From: Myotis daubentonii
Taxonomy: Eukaryota; Chordata; Mammalia; Chiroptera; Vespertilionidae
DNA length: 64,000 nt
Assembly (NCBI RefSeq): GCF_963259705.1
Contig: NC_081841.1
Location: forward strand, 116,507,033-116,571,032
Direction of reading: 5' to 3'
Shown here: piece by piece, positions 10,392 through 20,954 of the stretch
Layout of the letters: every line of letters begins with the position of its first letter
Position numbering within the stretch: the stretch's first letter is position 1
Made by a program: the position numbers and the translations under genes
The notes under the pieces: model-generated
Databases searched by the model: none
The model's input: only the letters and a program-made list of their open reading frames with translations
What the model was told of the DNA's origin: nothing

Positions 10392-11308
10392 GCCTCCCCG
10401 CACTGGGATCAGTGTCACAGGGGGCAGCGCCCAAACCCCCTGATCGGCTCTGCTCTGTGTGTGACAGGTTGCGGCGCCCCAACCCCCCCGCCCCCCCACG
10501 GGCCCTGCTCTGTGTGTGACGGGGTAGAGCCATAACCTCCCCATCGGCCCTGCCCTGAGTGTGAGAGTGGCGGCGCCCCCACCCCCCACCTCCCCCCCAC
10601 GGGCCCTGCTCTGAGTGTGACGGGGTAGAGCCATAACCTCCCCATCAGCCCTACCCTGAGTGTGACAGTGGCGGCGCCACAACCCCCTGATTGGCCCTGC
10701 TCTGTGGGTGACAGGGGGCGGTGCCCCAACTCCCCTATCGGCCCTACTCTGCGAGTGACAGGGTGGAGCTCCTCAGCCCCCTGATGGGCCCTGCTCTGTG
10801 CATGACAGGGGGGAGCTCCGCAAACCCCTGATGGGCCCTGCTCTGTGCATGACAGGGTACGGAGCCCCAACCCCCCTGATTGGCCCTGCTCTGTGCATGA
10901 CAGGGGGGAGCTCCCCAACACCCTGATGGGCCCTGCTCTGTGCGTGACAGGGGGTGGCGCCGCAACCTCTCATCGACCCTGCCTTGAGTGTGACAGGGGG
11001 CGGTGCCCCAACCCCCCAATTGGCCCTACCCTGAGCGTGACTGAGGGTGGCATCGCACCTCCCGATCCGCCCTGCTCTGTGCATGACAGGGGGCGGCGCC
11101 CCAACTCCCCAATCGGCCCTGCTCTGAACCTGACCAGGGGCTGCACCTAGGGATTGGGCCTGCCCTCTGCCACCCTGGAGCAGGCCTAAGCCAGCAGGGC
11201 GTTATCTCCCGAGGGGTCCCACACTGCGAGAGGGCACAGGCCGGGCTGAGGGACCCCCCCTTCCCCACCCCACCAAGTGCACAAATTTTTGTGCATCAGG
11301 CCTCTAGT
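10392..11308 (+). mobile_element. HeliBat Helitron with internal minisatellite, 5' end missing
   Basis: The 3' end is typical: hairpin (GTGCACAAATTTTTGTGCA at 11278-11296) and GGCCTCTAG ending at 11308 before T. The left edge begins inside the element, at the part corresponding to the interior of the copy at 23057-24205, so the TCCTATA terminus has been lost. Overlapping open frames on both strands are products of the 47-48 bp repeat and are not genes. Confidence 0.88.
10420..11150. repeat. 47-48 bp minisatellite inside the Helitron
   Basis: Imperfect tandem units built on a CCCTGCTCTGTG(T/C)(G/A)TGACAGGG core followed by a C-rich spacer. Related arrays occur in the Helitrons at 23220-24085 (long) and 37840-38020 (few units), so copy number varies between family members. 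Confidence 0.9.
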
Positions 11309-11617
11309 TTATGTATAATAAAGAACATTACAAACTGATGAACAAAAATAGATACAGAGGCAGAGAAGCATCTAACAGACTGTCAAACTACAGGAGGAAG
11401 GCTGGGGAGGGTTGCAAGTGCGAGGCAAGAGATCAACCAAAGGACTTGTATGCATGCATATAATCATAACCAGTGAACGCAACACACTGGGTTGTGGGGT
11501 GAGGGCATGTACTGGTGGGTAGGAGAGGCTGGGGGAAGGTCATTGGGGGAAAAAAAAGAGACATTATGTACTACTATTTGTAAGACTTTAAACAATAAAA
11601 TTTTAAAATAATAAAAG
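11309..11617 (+). mobile_element. L1 3'-terminal fragment, sense
   Basis: Matches the terminal 300 bp of the L1 at 27077-33291 (AATAGATACAGAGGCAGAG, then GACTGTCAAACTAC, G-rich tract and an AAACAATAAAATTTT end). Truncated at its 5' side by the Helitron end. Confidence 0.85.
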
Positions 11618-11942
11618 CTATTGATGAATTCCACCTGATGTTAAAATGAGTATTAGGGATTCAGTTCTTATGTCAGAACTTCAAATATACAAAACTCTTA
11701 AAAGCTTGTATAGATTTATGGTGAAAGGAAAGGATATTTTAAATGAAAGCTTTTGGTTTTGATTTTTTTTTTTGGCTTAATTAAATGATATTTTAACTCT
11801 AGCTAGTCTCTGAAAGCTGGAAGGATGTCCTTTTCTATCTATTGCCAATAATGTTACTGCTCTTTTTGGATTAAAAGTATTTCAAAAAAAAAAAAAAAAA
11901 GGAAATGAGATCATGTGTGGTTAGCAAATTTAAAATGAGAAT
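11618..11942 (+). other. ALG5 intron, no recognised element
   Basis: AT-rich sequence including an A-run at 11884-11900. No gene or boundary is visible. Confidence 0.55.
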
Positions 11943-12085
11943 AGTTATCCCTGGCCAGAAGGTTGTGGTTTCAGTCACTGGTTAGGGCACGTATAAAGAA
12001 TCAACCAATGAATGCATATATAGGTGGACCAACAATTATCTCCCACCACCCCCTTTTTTCTCAAATAAATAAAATTTGTAAAACA
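11943..12085 (+). mobile_element. Diverged tRNA-derived SINE fragment
   Basis: Contains CCCTGGCCAGAAGGTTGTGG, CCAATGAATGCATA and an AAATAAATAAAATT tail, like the copy at 43040. The family looks older than the Ves copies with intact boxes. Confidence 0.6.
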
Positions 12086-12146
12086 CACACACAAATAAAA
12101 TGAAAATAATTAGTATTGGCAAGAATTTGATGAAATAGTGAATCTG

Positions 12147-12560
12147 CCCTGGTCAGTACCGCTCAGTTTAGTTGGGCATTGTCTATGCACCAAAAGGTTC
12201 AATTCCTGCCCTAACCCGTTTGGCTCAGTGGATAGGGTGTCAGCCTGCGGACTGAAGGGTCCCAGGTTTGATTCCAGTCAAGGGCATGTACCTTGGATGC
12301 GGGCACATCCCCAATAGGGGGTGAGCAAGAGGCAGCTGATCGATGTTTCTCCCTTCCTCTCTGTAGAAAATCAATAAAATATATTTAAAAAAACAAACAA
12401 ACAAACAAAAAGGTTCAATTCCCTGTCAGGGCACATGCCTGGTTGTGGGCTCAATCCCTGTTAGGGGGACCTGCAGGAGGCAGCAGATCAATGTTTCACT
12501 CTCACGTCACTGTTTCTCTCTCCCACTATCCCTTCCTCTCTAAATATCAATTTTTAAAAA
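12147..12560 (+). mobile_element. Older Ves SINE split by a younger one
   Basis: The head lies at 12147-12206 and the body resumes at 12408-12560 with a CT-rich tract and poly(A). The interruption duplicated AAAAGGTTCAATTCC at 12192-12206 and 12408-12422, so the host SINE is otherwise continuous. Confidence 0.85.
12207..12407 (+). mobile_element. Younger Ves SINE nested in a SINE
   Basis: Well-preserved box A (TTTGGCTCAGTGGATAGGG) and box B (GGTTTGATTCC), GGCAGCTGATCGATGTTTCT body and (CAAA)n tail, flanked by a 15-bp duplication of the older SINE. Confidence 0.92.
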
Positions 12561-12629
12561 AACTAAAAAAAAAAAAAAAATCATATCCAGTTAGTGGGAA
12601 TATAAGGAGCCTTTAAAAAAATAATTTGT

Positions 12630-14539
12630 GAGAGAGAGAACCAAGATGGCGGCATAGGTTAACGCCGGAGTTTGCTGCTTTGAACAACTACTTCAAAAGT
12701 GAAACCAAAAAACAGAAGGGACATCACCCAGAACCACAGGAACGCTGGCTGAGTGGAAGTCCTACAACTAGGAGGAAAGAGAAACGCACACGGACACTCA
12801 GAGGAGGCGCAGTGCTGAAGTCAAATTCTGAGGTGTGGAGTGCGCGGAGCGGGCTGGCGGCGGAGGGCGCGGTTGTTGTTTTCAATCGGGAGGGAGTCGC
12901 AGACTCTGAGCACCAGATCCGGGCGAGTCTTTAGGGACCCAGACTCAAACGGGAGAAGCAGGACTGTCTGGCTTCGGTCAGAGCGAGTGCAGCTTTCTCT
13001 CCGAGCTTTGCAGTGGGTGCTGGGACTCAGAGAGGCAGAGCCCCTGGGGACAGGACTGAGAGCCACCATAACTGGTCTCTACAGCCCACCCTGTTGATCC
13101 TGTGCGACCCGCCCTGCCCAAGCCCTGCACAGAGGCCTTTGCCGGATAGCCTCAGGCAAAGGCTAGATTAGCACCTCCCTAGAGGACAGAAGTTCTCTCA
13201 CTGCTGACACAGCTGATTCTCATAGCCACTTGGCCTGGAGGTCAAACCCTCCCTGGAATTAGCTACAACAATCAAGATTTAACTATAAGACTGCGAACAA
13301 AGACTACTAGGGGGTGCACCAAGGAAGCATAACAAAATGCGGAGACAAAGAAACAGGACAAAATTGTCAAAGGAAGATATAGAGTTCAGAACCACACTTT
13401 TAAGGTCTCTCAAGAACTGTTTAGAAGCTGCCGATAAACTTGAGATCTACACGAAAACTAGTAAGACCCTCGATCTTATATTGGGGAACCAACTAGAAAT
13501 TAAGCATACACGGACTGAAATAACGAATATTATACAGACGCCCGACAGCAGACCAGAGGAGCGCAAGAATCAAGTCGATTTGAAATGCGAGGAAGCAAAA
13601 AACATCCAACCAGAAAAGCAAAATGAAAAAAGAATCCAAAAATGCGAGGATAGTGTAAGGAGCCTCTGGGACAGCTTCAAGCGTACCAACATCAGAATTA
13701 TAGGGGTGCCAGAAGATGAGAGAGACCAAGATATTGAAAACCTATTTGAAGAAATAATGACAGAAAACTTCCCCCACCTGGTGAAAGAAATGGACTTACA
13801 GGTCCAAGAAGCGCGGAGAACCCCAAACAAAAGGAATCCAAAGAGGACCACACCAAGACACATCATAATTAAAATGCCAAGAGCAAAAGACAAAGAGAGA
13901 ATCTTAAAAACAGCAAGAGAAAGAAACTCAGTTACCTACAAGGGAATACCCATACGACTGTCAGCTGATTTCTCAACAGAAACTTTGCAGGCCAGAAGGG
14001 AGTGGCAAGAAATATTCAAAGTGATGAATACCAAGAACCTACAACCAAGATTACTTTATCCAGCAAAGCTATCATTCAGAATTGAAGGTCAGATAAAGAG
14101 CTTCACAGATAAGGAAAAGCTAAAGGAGTTCATCACCACCAAACCAGGATTATATGAAATGCTGAAAGGTATCCTTTAAGAAGAGGAAGAGGAAGAAAAA
14201 GGTAAAGATACAAATTATGAACAACAAATATGCATCTATCAACAAGTGAATCTAAGAATCAAGTGAATAAATAATCTGATGAACAGAATGAACTGTTGAT
14301 TATAATAGAATCAGGGACATAGAAAGGGAATGGACTGACTATTCTTGGGGGGGAAAGGGGGGGGGGAGATGTGGGAAGAGACTGGACAAAAATCGTGCAC
14401 CTATGGATGAAGACAGTGGGTGGGGAGTGAGGGCGGAGGGTGGGGTGGGAACTGGGAGGAGGGGAGTTTGGGGGGGGGGGGGGAAAGAGGAACAAATGTA
14501 ATAATCTGAACAATAAAGATTTAATTAAAAAAAATAATA
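12630..14539 (+). mobile_element. Complete HAL1 (half-L1, ORF1-only) retrotransposon
   Basis: Full-length 1.9-kb unit flanked by ATAATTTGT at 12621-12629 and 14540-14548. The 5' end carries AACCAAGATGGCGGC, a YY1-type motif shared with L1 promoters; an ORF1 follows, then immediately a 3' UTR with long G-runs (14346-14363, 14472-14484) and AATAAAGATTTAATTAAAA. There is no ORF2, as known for HAL1 families, which must borrow reverse transcriptase from L1. The clean TSD and open ORF1 suggest a fairly young copy. Confidence 0.92.
13337..14179 (+). CDS. HAL1 ORF1 protein, uninterrupted, 280 aa
   Basis: Encodes an L1 ORF1p-like nucleic-acid-binding chaperone that forms the retrotransposon RNP. Residues 1-115 are charged and helical, equivalent to a shortened coiled-coil region. 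The RRM-like domain starts at TNIRIIGVPEDE (about 118) and runs to about 182. The C-terminal domain follows (PRHIIIKMPRAKDKERIL at about 173, then IRLSADFSTETLQARREW at about 206-223). It stops at LKGIL. Length is below the ~340 aa of primate ORF1p. The start ATG is the first in the frame after the 700-bp leader and matches the MQRQRN start of related copies. No ORF2 follows. It is a retrotransposon gene inside an ALG5 intron; translation is not shown. Confidence 0.85.
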   Translation: MRRQRNRTKLSKEDIEFRTTLLRSLKNCLEAADKLEIYTKTSKTLDLILGNQLEIKHTRTEITNIIQTPDSRPEERKNQVDLKCEEAKNIQPEKQNEKRIQKCEDSVRSLWDSFKRTNIRIIGVPEDERDQDIENLFEEIMTENFPHLVKEMDLQVQEARRTPNKRNPKRTTPRHIIIKMPRAKDKERILKTARERNSVTYKGIPIRLSADFSTETLQARREWQEIFKVMNTKNLQPRLLYPAKLSFRIEGQIKSFTDKEKLKEFITTKPGLYEMLKGIL

Positions 14540-14548
14540 ATAATTTGT

Positions 14549-15773
14549 CCGTATACATTACAAAGCATCCATACTTTTAACTTGGTAGTATTCTACCTGT
14601 ATGACTCTCCAAGAAAAGAAAACCAAAATGCAACTAGAGTTTTATATTAAAAAAATGTTCTTTTAGGCATCATTGTAATAATATCAAATTCAAAATGGTC
14701 AGCACATAGACAAATAGTGAAGGTATGGTAATCTAAATAGTGAAATACTATGTTGCACTTATTGACACAAAAAAGAGAGACAGAAACATAATGTTACTAT
14801 GATAAATTCTTGTAAAATAAACCTAAATCTTATCAAGCCCCTCTTAACAACCAGTTTACAGAATGTGCAGAAGACAGAGGAACATGTTAGATGTAATCAG
14901 AAAAATCTAAAATGTAGGAAACACTACAGAAAAATTACATGGTTTCTTCAACAAATAGATTACACGCCTCAGTTCATGAACATCCCCCATCTGTAGCAAT
15001 TCACTTCGTGACCTCACAACTCTTTCTTGTTGATGCCAGTATGATCAGTCACGAGTCTCTCAGTGACAAACCAAAGAATGCGCTAGTATAAGTGAACTTA
15101 CCAGTACGCATTGTTTACATCTCAGGAAATTGTGCTATGAATATTTTCATGTGTTTTGATGGTTTTCTTTTGCTTTAATTGCTGCTTACTATTATTAAAT
15201 ACATGCATTAAGTCACCATGAGTCATAAGAAAATTAGTGATAGCAAAGTGAAAAAGAAAAGCTGTGAGAACAACAATATAGCTTTAAAAAGAATTAATTA
15301 CAAAGTATGGTAGAAGTGTTCACTTGTGTAATCTATACATTTCATTTCCTTCTTGTTAAATTTTCATTTACATTTCATGTTCTTTTGTTTTTTAAAGTAT
15401 TTATAGATTAAACAGTATATGAGATATATACTGTATATAAGAAAGGTTAAAACAGCAAATCATGTGGGGGTCTGGAATGGATTAATTGAATTTTCATTAT
15501 TTCTATGAGAAAAAAATGATTCAGTTTTCAAAAAACTCTAAACAGCCTACCTGAATGAATAAGTTCAAGAACTGAAAAAAAAAAAAGTTAAGAGGTAAGA
15601 GGAACTCATGGGTAAAAGAAATGCCAACCAATTTGAATGAATTTTATTTGACTCGATTCAAACACACTAAAAATATTTATAATTGGGCAAATTAGAAAAC
15701 TATATCTGATGGTGGTTAAGGAATTATTATTAATGTTTTCAATATGATGTTGGTATTGGTATTGAACTACATA
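14549..15773 (+). other. ALG5 intron; possible relic of an old DNA transposon in the middle
   Basis: Mostly AT-rich single-copy sequence. Between about 14960 and 15330 the base composition and wording (CAGTGACAAACCAAAGAATG, and a short open frame starting at 15219) recall ancient mariner/Tigger-like elements, but I cannot find termini or transposase motifs. Confidence 0.35.
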
Positions 15774-15783
15774 TCCTATATAA

Positions 15784-16136
15784 TCCTATATAATAAAAGG
15801 CTAATATGCAAATCAACTGAATGGGGAAACTACCATTCACTGTGATGCACACTGACCATCAGGGGGCAGACACTCAATGCAGGAGCTGTCCCCTGCTGGT
15901 CAGTGCGGTCCCACAGGGAGAGTGCTGCTCAGACAGAAGCTGGGCTCACAGCTGGCGAGCGCAGCGGCGGTGGTGGGAGCCTCTCCCGCCTCCACAGCAG
16001 CACTGAGGATGTCTGCGAGCAGGCTTAAGCTGTTAGTTGGACATTCCCTGAGGTCTCCAGTACTGCCAAAGGGCCCAGGCCTGGCTGAGGAACCCCACCG
16101 CCCCGAGTGCATCAATATCATGCACCAAGCCTCTAG
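15784..16136 (+). mobile_element. HeliBat Helitron, 353 bp, complete
   Basis: Starts TCCTATATAATAAAAGGCTA and ends with ATCAATATCATGCACC hairpin remnant and CTCTAG before T. The flank immediately upstream repeats the first ten bases of the terminus (TCCTATATAA at 15774-15783). Confidence 0.93.
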
Positions 16137-16447
16137 TCAGTTCATAATATGCCTAGAATTTTTTTCAATATAATTCTAGTTTGGGTAGGGTGGTAGTGAG
16201 GGCCTTTAGAGGAAGCAAGATTGCCAGGTAGTGGGTACATAGGGCTTCATTTTCTTTTCTCTCTACTTTTGTGTATGTTTGAAAATACCTACAAGAAAAT
16301 GGCCAAAAGCACTGAACTTGAATATATGAAAATTTAAGGTTATTGAAATTAAAAAGAGCATGATATACATGGGTAAATTTCAGCTATGGGTTTTTCTTTA
16401 AAAAAAATACCTAGGAGAAATATACAAAACGTTAGCAGTGGCTGGCT
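16137..16447 (+). other. ALG5 intron, no recognised element
   Basis: AT-rich intron sequence with no gene or clear repeat. Confidence 0.55.
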
Positions 16448-17300
16448 TTTTTTTTTCTTCAATTTTTATTTATTTATATTTTATTGCTTAAAGTATTACA
16501 AAGAGTATTATATATGTCTCCTTTTTTTTTTCCTCCCCTTGACCCTCCCCTAGCCTCCCATGCCCCCCAGTGTCTTGTGTCCATTGGTTATGCTCGTATG
16601 CATGCATACAAGTCCTTCAGTTGATCTCTTACACCCTGCCCCCACCCCCAACCCTCCCCAGCCTTCCCACTGTAGTTTGGCAGTCTGTTCGATGTTGCTC
16701 TGCCTCTGTATCTATTTTTGCTCATCGGTTTATAATGGTCTTAATTATCCATAAATGAGTGAGATCATGTGGTATTTTTCTTTCACTCTCTGGCTTATTT
16801 CACTTAGCATAATGCTCTCTAGTTCCATCCATGCTGTCGCAAATGGTGAGAACTCCTTCTTTTTTACAGCAGCATAGTATTCCATTGTGTAGATGTACTG
16901 CAGATTTCTAATCCACTCATCTGCTGATGGGCACTTAGGCTGTTTCCAGATCTTAGCTATGGTGAATTGTGCTGCTATGAACATAGGGGTGCATATATCC
17001 TTTCTGATTGGTGTTTCTGATTTCTTGTGATATATTCCTAGAAGTGGGATCACGGGGTCAAATGGGAGTTCCATTTTTAACTTTTTGAGGAAACTCCATA
17101 CTGTCTTCCATAGTGGCTGCACCAGTCTGCATTCCCAACAACAATGCACAAGTGTTCCTTTTTCTCCACATCCTCTCTAGCACTTGTCGTTTGTTGATTT
17201 GTTGATGATAGCCATTCTGACAGGTGTGAGATGGTACCTCATTGTTGTTTTGATTTGCATTTCTCCGATGATTAGTGACTTTGTTCACTAATGCTTTTAA
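16448..17300 (-). mobile_element. 5'-truncated young L1, antisense
   Basis: Begins with the poly(T) complement of an A-tail, then the 3' UTR seen in other copies and the terminal ORF2 coding region. About 850 bp remain. The 5' break lies in the conserved segment encoding the zinc-knuckle region. Confidence 0.9.
16745..17288 (-). pseudogene. L1 ORF2 C-terminal remnant
   Basis: Two overlapping frames (17058-17288 and 16745-17149) give the end of ORF2, including [14 protein letters not shown], then [18 protein letters not shown], and end at ISLIYG. A frameshift near 17100 separates them, and the endonuclease and RT domains are absent because of 5' truncation. Confidence 0.88.
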
Positions 17301-17530
17301 GTAGTGACATTATGCATGACTTTTCATAATAAAGTTTTATTGTATACATATAAATTTACAAGTTTGCCATATTTTTTACAATGAGCACTTTTAAATTTTA
17401 TTTTAGTGAATAGTTCCAAATTCGAATGGTACATACAGCAAAACTACTCATTTTTCAATCACCAGTTACTCCCAGAAGTTACCAGTTGCCCATTTTTTGT
17501 ATACCCATTTAAAAGATGTACATACGTATT
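17301..17530 (+). other. ALG5 intron between L1 and SINE
   Basis: AT-rich with no defined element; some resemblance to very old LINE sequence only. Confidence 0.4.
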
Positions 17531-17752
17531 CTTTTTTAAAAAAATATTTTTATCAATTTCAGAAAGGAAAGAACAGGGAGAGAGAGAGAGAGAAACATCA
17601 ATGATGAGTGAGAATATTGATCAGCTACCTTCCACACACCCCCACCGGGCATTGAGCCCGCAATCCAGGCATGTGCCCTTGAGTGGAATGGAACCCGGGA
17701 TCCTTCAAGTACACAGGCCAACACTTTATCCACTAAGCCAAACCAGCTAGGG
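17531..17752 (-). mobile_element. Ves-type SINE, antisense
   Basis: Complement of the A-rich tail and CT tract (GGGAGAGAGAGAGAGAGAAA) at the left and tRNA-like head (complement of TTTGGCTTAGTGGATAAAG) at the right. The imperfect duplication GTATTCTTTTT flanks it. Confidence 0.85.
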
Positions 17753-17997
17753 ATGTATTCTTTTTAAACATGCAAATTATAATGCACTATACACTGTTTT
17801 GTTGTTTCTATTTAACAATATATTTTGTAGATTGAACCATATGTTTACATCAAAGCACTTCTTTATTTTTTCACAGCTTCTTCGCTAGTCCCTTTGGATT
17901 GACATACAGGTTTCCTGCTTCAAACAATACTGAAATGATTAATCTTTCATGAGTATCAATTTACACATATGCAAGTTTATTTAATAGGAAGAATTAG

Positions 17998-18227
17998 CCG
18001 AACCGGTTTGGCTCAGTGGATAGAGCGTCGGCCTGCGGACTGAAGGGTCCCAGGTTCGATTCCGGTCAAGGGCATGTATCTTGGTTGCGGGCACATCCCC
18101 ACTGGGTTGGTGTGCAGGAGGCAGCTGATCGATCTGTCTCATCGATGTTTCTAACTCTCTATCCCTCTCCCTTCTTCTCTGTAAAAAATCAATAAAACAT
18201 ATATATAAAAACCAATAAGAATAATCG
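17998..18227 (+). mobile_element. Ves SINE, well preserved
   Basis: Intact RNA polymerase III promoter boxes (TTTGGCTCAGTGGATAGAG and GGTTCGATTCC), body with GGCAGCTGATCGAT and A-rich tail. Flanked by GAAGAATTAG at 17988-17997 and 18228-18237. Confidence 0.93.
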
Positions 18228-18615
18228 AAGAATTAGTTGTGGGATTACCGGGTCCAATTGTATGTATATGATTTTGGTAACAGTTTTCAGATTGCTCTCT
18301 GTTTAGTGTAAAAACTGAAAGATTTTATTTGCGTTGCTCTCAGTATAAATGTGATTGAGGATCTTTTCATTTTTTTAAGAGCTATTTTCACTTCCTCTTG
18401 TGAATTCTATTCCTAGGCCATGCCTGTATTCCAATTCAGTTATTGAGTAACATTCTTAATAATTTGTAGGAGCTCATTATGCATTTAGGAAATTAGCATT
18501 TTGTCTATAATATAAATTACAAATATTTTCCACCAATATATTTGTCTCTTAATGTTTAATGTGGATGAATTTTGGTGGTCCTACCACACATGTTTTTTTA
18601 AATTTTATTATCAAA

Positions 18616-19314
18616 CTAGAGGCCCGGTGCACGAAATTCATGCACTGGGAGTGGGTGCAGTGTCCCTCAGCCCAGCCTGCACCCTCTCCAATCTGGGATC
18701 CCTCAAGGCATGTCCGACTGCCTGTTTAGGCCTGATCCTGTGGGATCAGGCCTAAACGGGCAGTCAGACATCCCTCTTACAATCCAGGACTCCTGGCTCC
18801 CAACCGCTCACCTGCCTGCCTGATTACCCCTAACCGCTTCTGCCTGCTAGCCTGATCACCCCCTAACCACTCCCCTGCCAACCTGATCAACGCTTAACTG
18901 CTCCCCTGCCGGCCCAATCGCCCCCGACTGCCTCCCCTGCTGACCCGATCGCCCATAACTGCCCTACCCTGCCGGCCTGGTTACCAACAACTGCCCTCCC
19001 CTGCAGGCCTGGTCCTCTCCCCCCAACTGCCCTCCCCTGCAGGCCCAGTCCCCACTAACTGCCTTCCCCTGCCAGCCTGTTCACCCCCGACTGCCCTCCC
19101 CTGCAGGCCTGGTCCCCCCCAGCTTCCCTCCACTACAGGCCTGTTCCCCCCAACTGCCCTCCCCTGCAGGCCTGGTTCTCCCAAACTGCCCTCTCCGGCA
19201 GGCCTGGTCGCCCCCAACTGCCCTCCCCTACAGATCATCTTGTGGCCACATGGGGGGGCCATCTTGTGTGTGGAGTGATGGTTAATTTGCCTATTACCTC
19301 TTTATTATATAGGA
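18616..19314 (-). mobile_element. HeliBat Helitron, antisense, with 30-bp minisatellite
   Basis: On the minus strand it starts TCCTATATAATAAAGAGG (complement ends at 19314, followed by T) and ends with a hairpin and CTAG at 18616-18619 preceded by A. The interior at 18890-19230 is a degenerate ~30-bp tandem repeat with core CTGCCCTCCCCTGCAGGCCT. Confidence 0.92.
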
Positions 19315-19446
19315 TTAATTGATCTAGATTTTATGTGCTTTTGCCTTCCTTGAAATTTTAATTTTTATTCATATTTTACATTTGAATATTTGATGTATCT
19401 GGAAATACTACTATCCTAGTCAGTATGAGGCTCAGGTCCACTTTAA

Positions 19447-19688
19447 CACATTGTTTGTGGGTAGTTTTTATCGCGCGCTAATAGGTGGCACGGGCCGTTT
19501 TTGCTAATTTTTTGCATAATGGCAACGTTCAGTAAAATTACGATAACTTTAGTTTACGTATTTATATGTTACCCGAATTCTACCGCTTGTCTATAAAAAA
19601 ACGTATTAATACTTGTCCCGCACTCTACTACACTGGTAGAACGTATAAATACGTAAAACGTATAAATACGTTTCCCGCATACAATGTG
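19447..19688 (+). mobile_element. piggyBac MITE, 242 bp, with TTAA target sites
   Basis: Termini CACATTGTTTGTGGG and CCCGCATACAATGTG are inverted repeats with two mismatches, and the element is bounded on both sides by TTAA (19443-19446, 19689-19692), the signature of piggyBac. CpG dinucleotides are frequent and unconverted, suggesting recent insertion. It contains short repeats of AACGTATAAATACG and no coding capacity; a piggyBac transposase must act in trans. Confidence 0.93.
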
Positions 19689-20399
19689 TTAATTTTGTTT
19701 CCAAATTGCCACTAAGATGCCTCACAATATTTTTTCCCCCTGATTGAAAGTCTCATCTTTATCATATTTTAAGTTTAATTACCCATGTGTTTTGTGTATG
19801 TGTATTACTGGCCTCTCCATTCTGTTCTGTGGATATTTACATTCTAGTATCTTAGTTTTAATCATTGTATCTTTTTAACATATTTTTTAATCCTCTGGAA
19901 GTAGTCCTTCCTCACTCTTACAATTTTTTTGGCTCTTCTTGGTTGTTTATTTTTCAGCATTAACTATCGGATCCACTTGTCTAATTTAAAGAAAAATTAT
20001 TTTGGTATTTCTATTTTTATGGCCTTCAATTTAAAGATAAACTTAGGGAACATTGACTTTTTAAAGCTGTCGTCACGTCCTCTTATCCAGGATCATCGTA
20101 TGCTCTTTTATGTGTTGGATTAATTTATTTCCTTTGGTAGCATTTACATGTTTCCTTTATACAGGTCTTGTTACATATCTTACAAAATTTATTTCTAGAT
20201 TTTTTTAATGATGTTATAAATGCCATTCGTTGTCCTCCATTGTAACTTGATTATTGTCTATATACCTGAAGGCTAAAATATTGTGTATAGGTATATATTC
20301 ATTTTATACCTACTCATTGTTTTAAATTTATTTATTACTTCTAATAGTTTTTAAGTTGATATTCTTGGACTCTTCAGAATGTAATGATTTTATATAAAA

Positions 20400-20649
20400 C
20401 TAGAGGCCCAGTGCACAAAATTTGTGCACGAGTAGGGTGCCTAGGCAATCAGGGCTGATCTGTGGAGCGACCGGCGTGGGGAGGCCCTGGCTGGCACCCA
20501 CCTTGGCTGGCCTGGGACCTGAGGGCTGGGGGCAGCTCTTGCATTGAGCGTCTGCCCCCTGGTGGTCAGTGCACATCATACCAACTGGTCATTACACTGG
20601 TCCTTCTGCTGTTAGGTCGATTTGCATATTAGGCTTTCATTATATAGGA
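20400..20649 (-). mobile_element. HeliBat Helitron, antisense, 250 bp
   Basis: The 3' end (CTAGAGGCCCAGTGCACAAA) begins at 20400 after A, with hairpin GTGCACAAAATTTGTGCAC; the 5' end complement (ATTATATAGGA) finishes at 20649. It abuts the next Helitron with no intervening host base. Confidence 0.92.
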
Positions 20650-20881
20650 CTAGCGGCCCGGTGCACAGGATTCATACACTGGTGGGGGTCATGGCCTGCG
20701 GGGATTGGCCTGCTGTGGGAGTGCCGCTCATCCCAGTCAGCCAAGCGGCGCTCCCACTGTGGGAGTGCACTGACCACCAGGAGACAGCTCCTGCATTGAG
20801 TGTCTGCCCCCTGGTGGTCAGTGCGTGTCATAGCGACTGGTCTTTCTACCATTTGCTCATTGAGATTTTATTATATATAGA
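20650..20881 (-). mobile_element. HeliBat Helitron, antisense, 232 bp
   Basis: Starts on the plus strand with CTAGCGGCCCGGTGCACAGG and ends with the complement of TCTATATATAATAAAA at 20881. It lies head-to-tail against the copy at 20400-20649. Confidence 0.88.
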
Positions 20882-20954
20882 ATAGGTTGATAACACTTGT
20901 AGAAAACTCTTTTCTTTCTAATACCACTGATTCTTCTTTATAATTATATTAACA

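Larger units (their letters stand above)
18240..20398 (-). mobile_element. Old L1 (L1M-like) ORF2 relic, antisense, interrupted
   Basis: The complement of old L1 ORF2 can be followed in the parts not occupied by younger elements (about 18240-18615, 19315-19442 and 19693-20398), for example the reverse-transcriptase region near 19950-20190. It is interrupted by a Helitron (18616-19314) and a piggyBac MITE (19447-19688). Confidence 0.6.

Noticed and set aside
10353..11268. Overlapping 80-168-codon frames in the 10.4-11.3 kb region
   Set aside because: All are translations of a 47-48 bp tandem repeat, open on both strands at once; repeat artefacts.
14472..14484. G-run as a regulatory quadruplex
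   Set aside because: Long G tracts recur in the 3' UTRs of the HAL1 and L1 copies here; a quadruplex is possible but nothing shows a specific role.
17998..18080. tRNA gene suggested by good A and B boxes
   Set aside because: The boxes belong to the tRNA-derived head of a Ves SINE; cloverleaf pairing is not maintained and a SINE body and A-tail follow.
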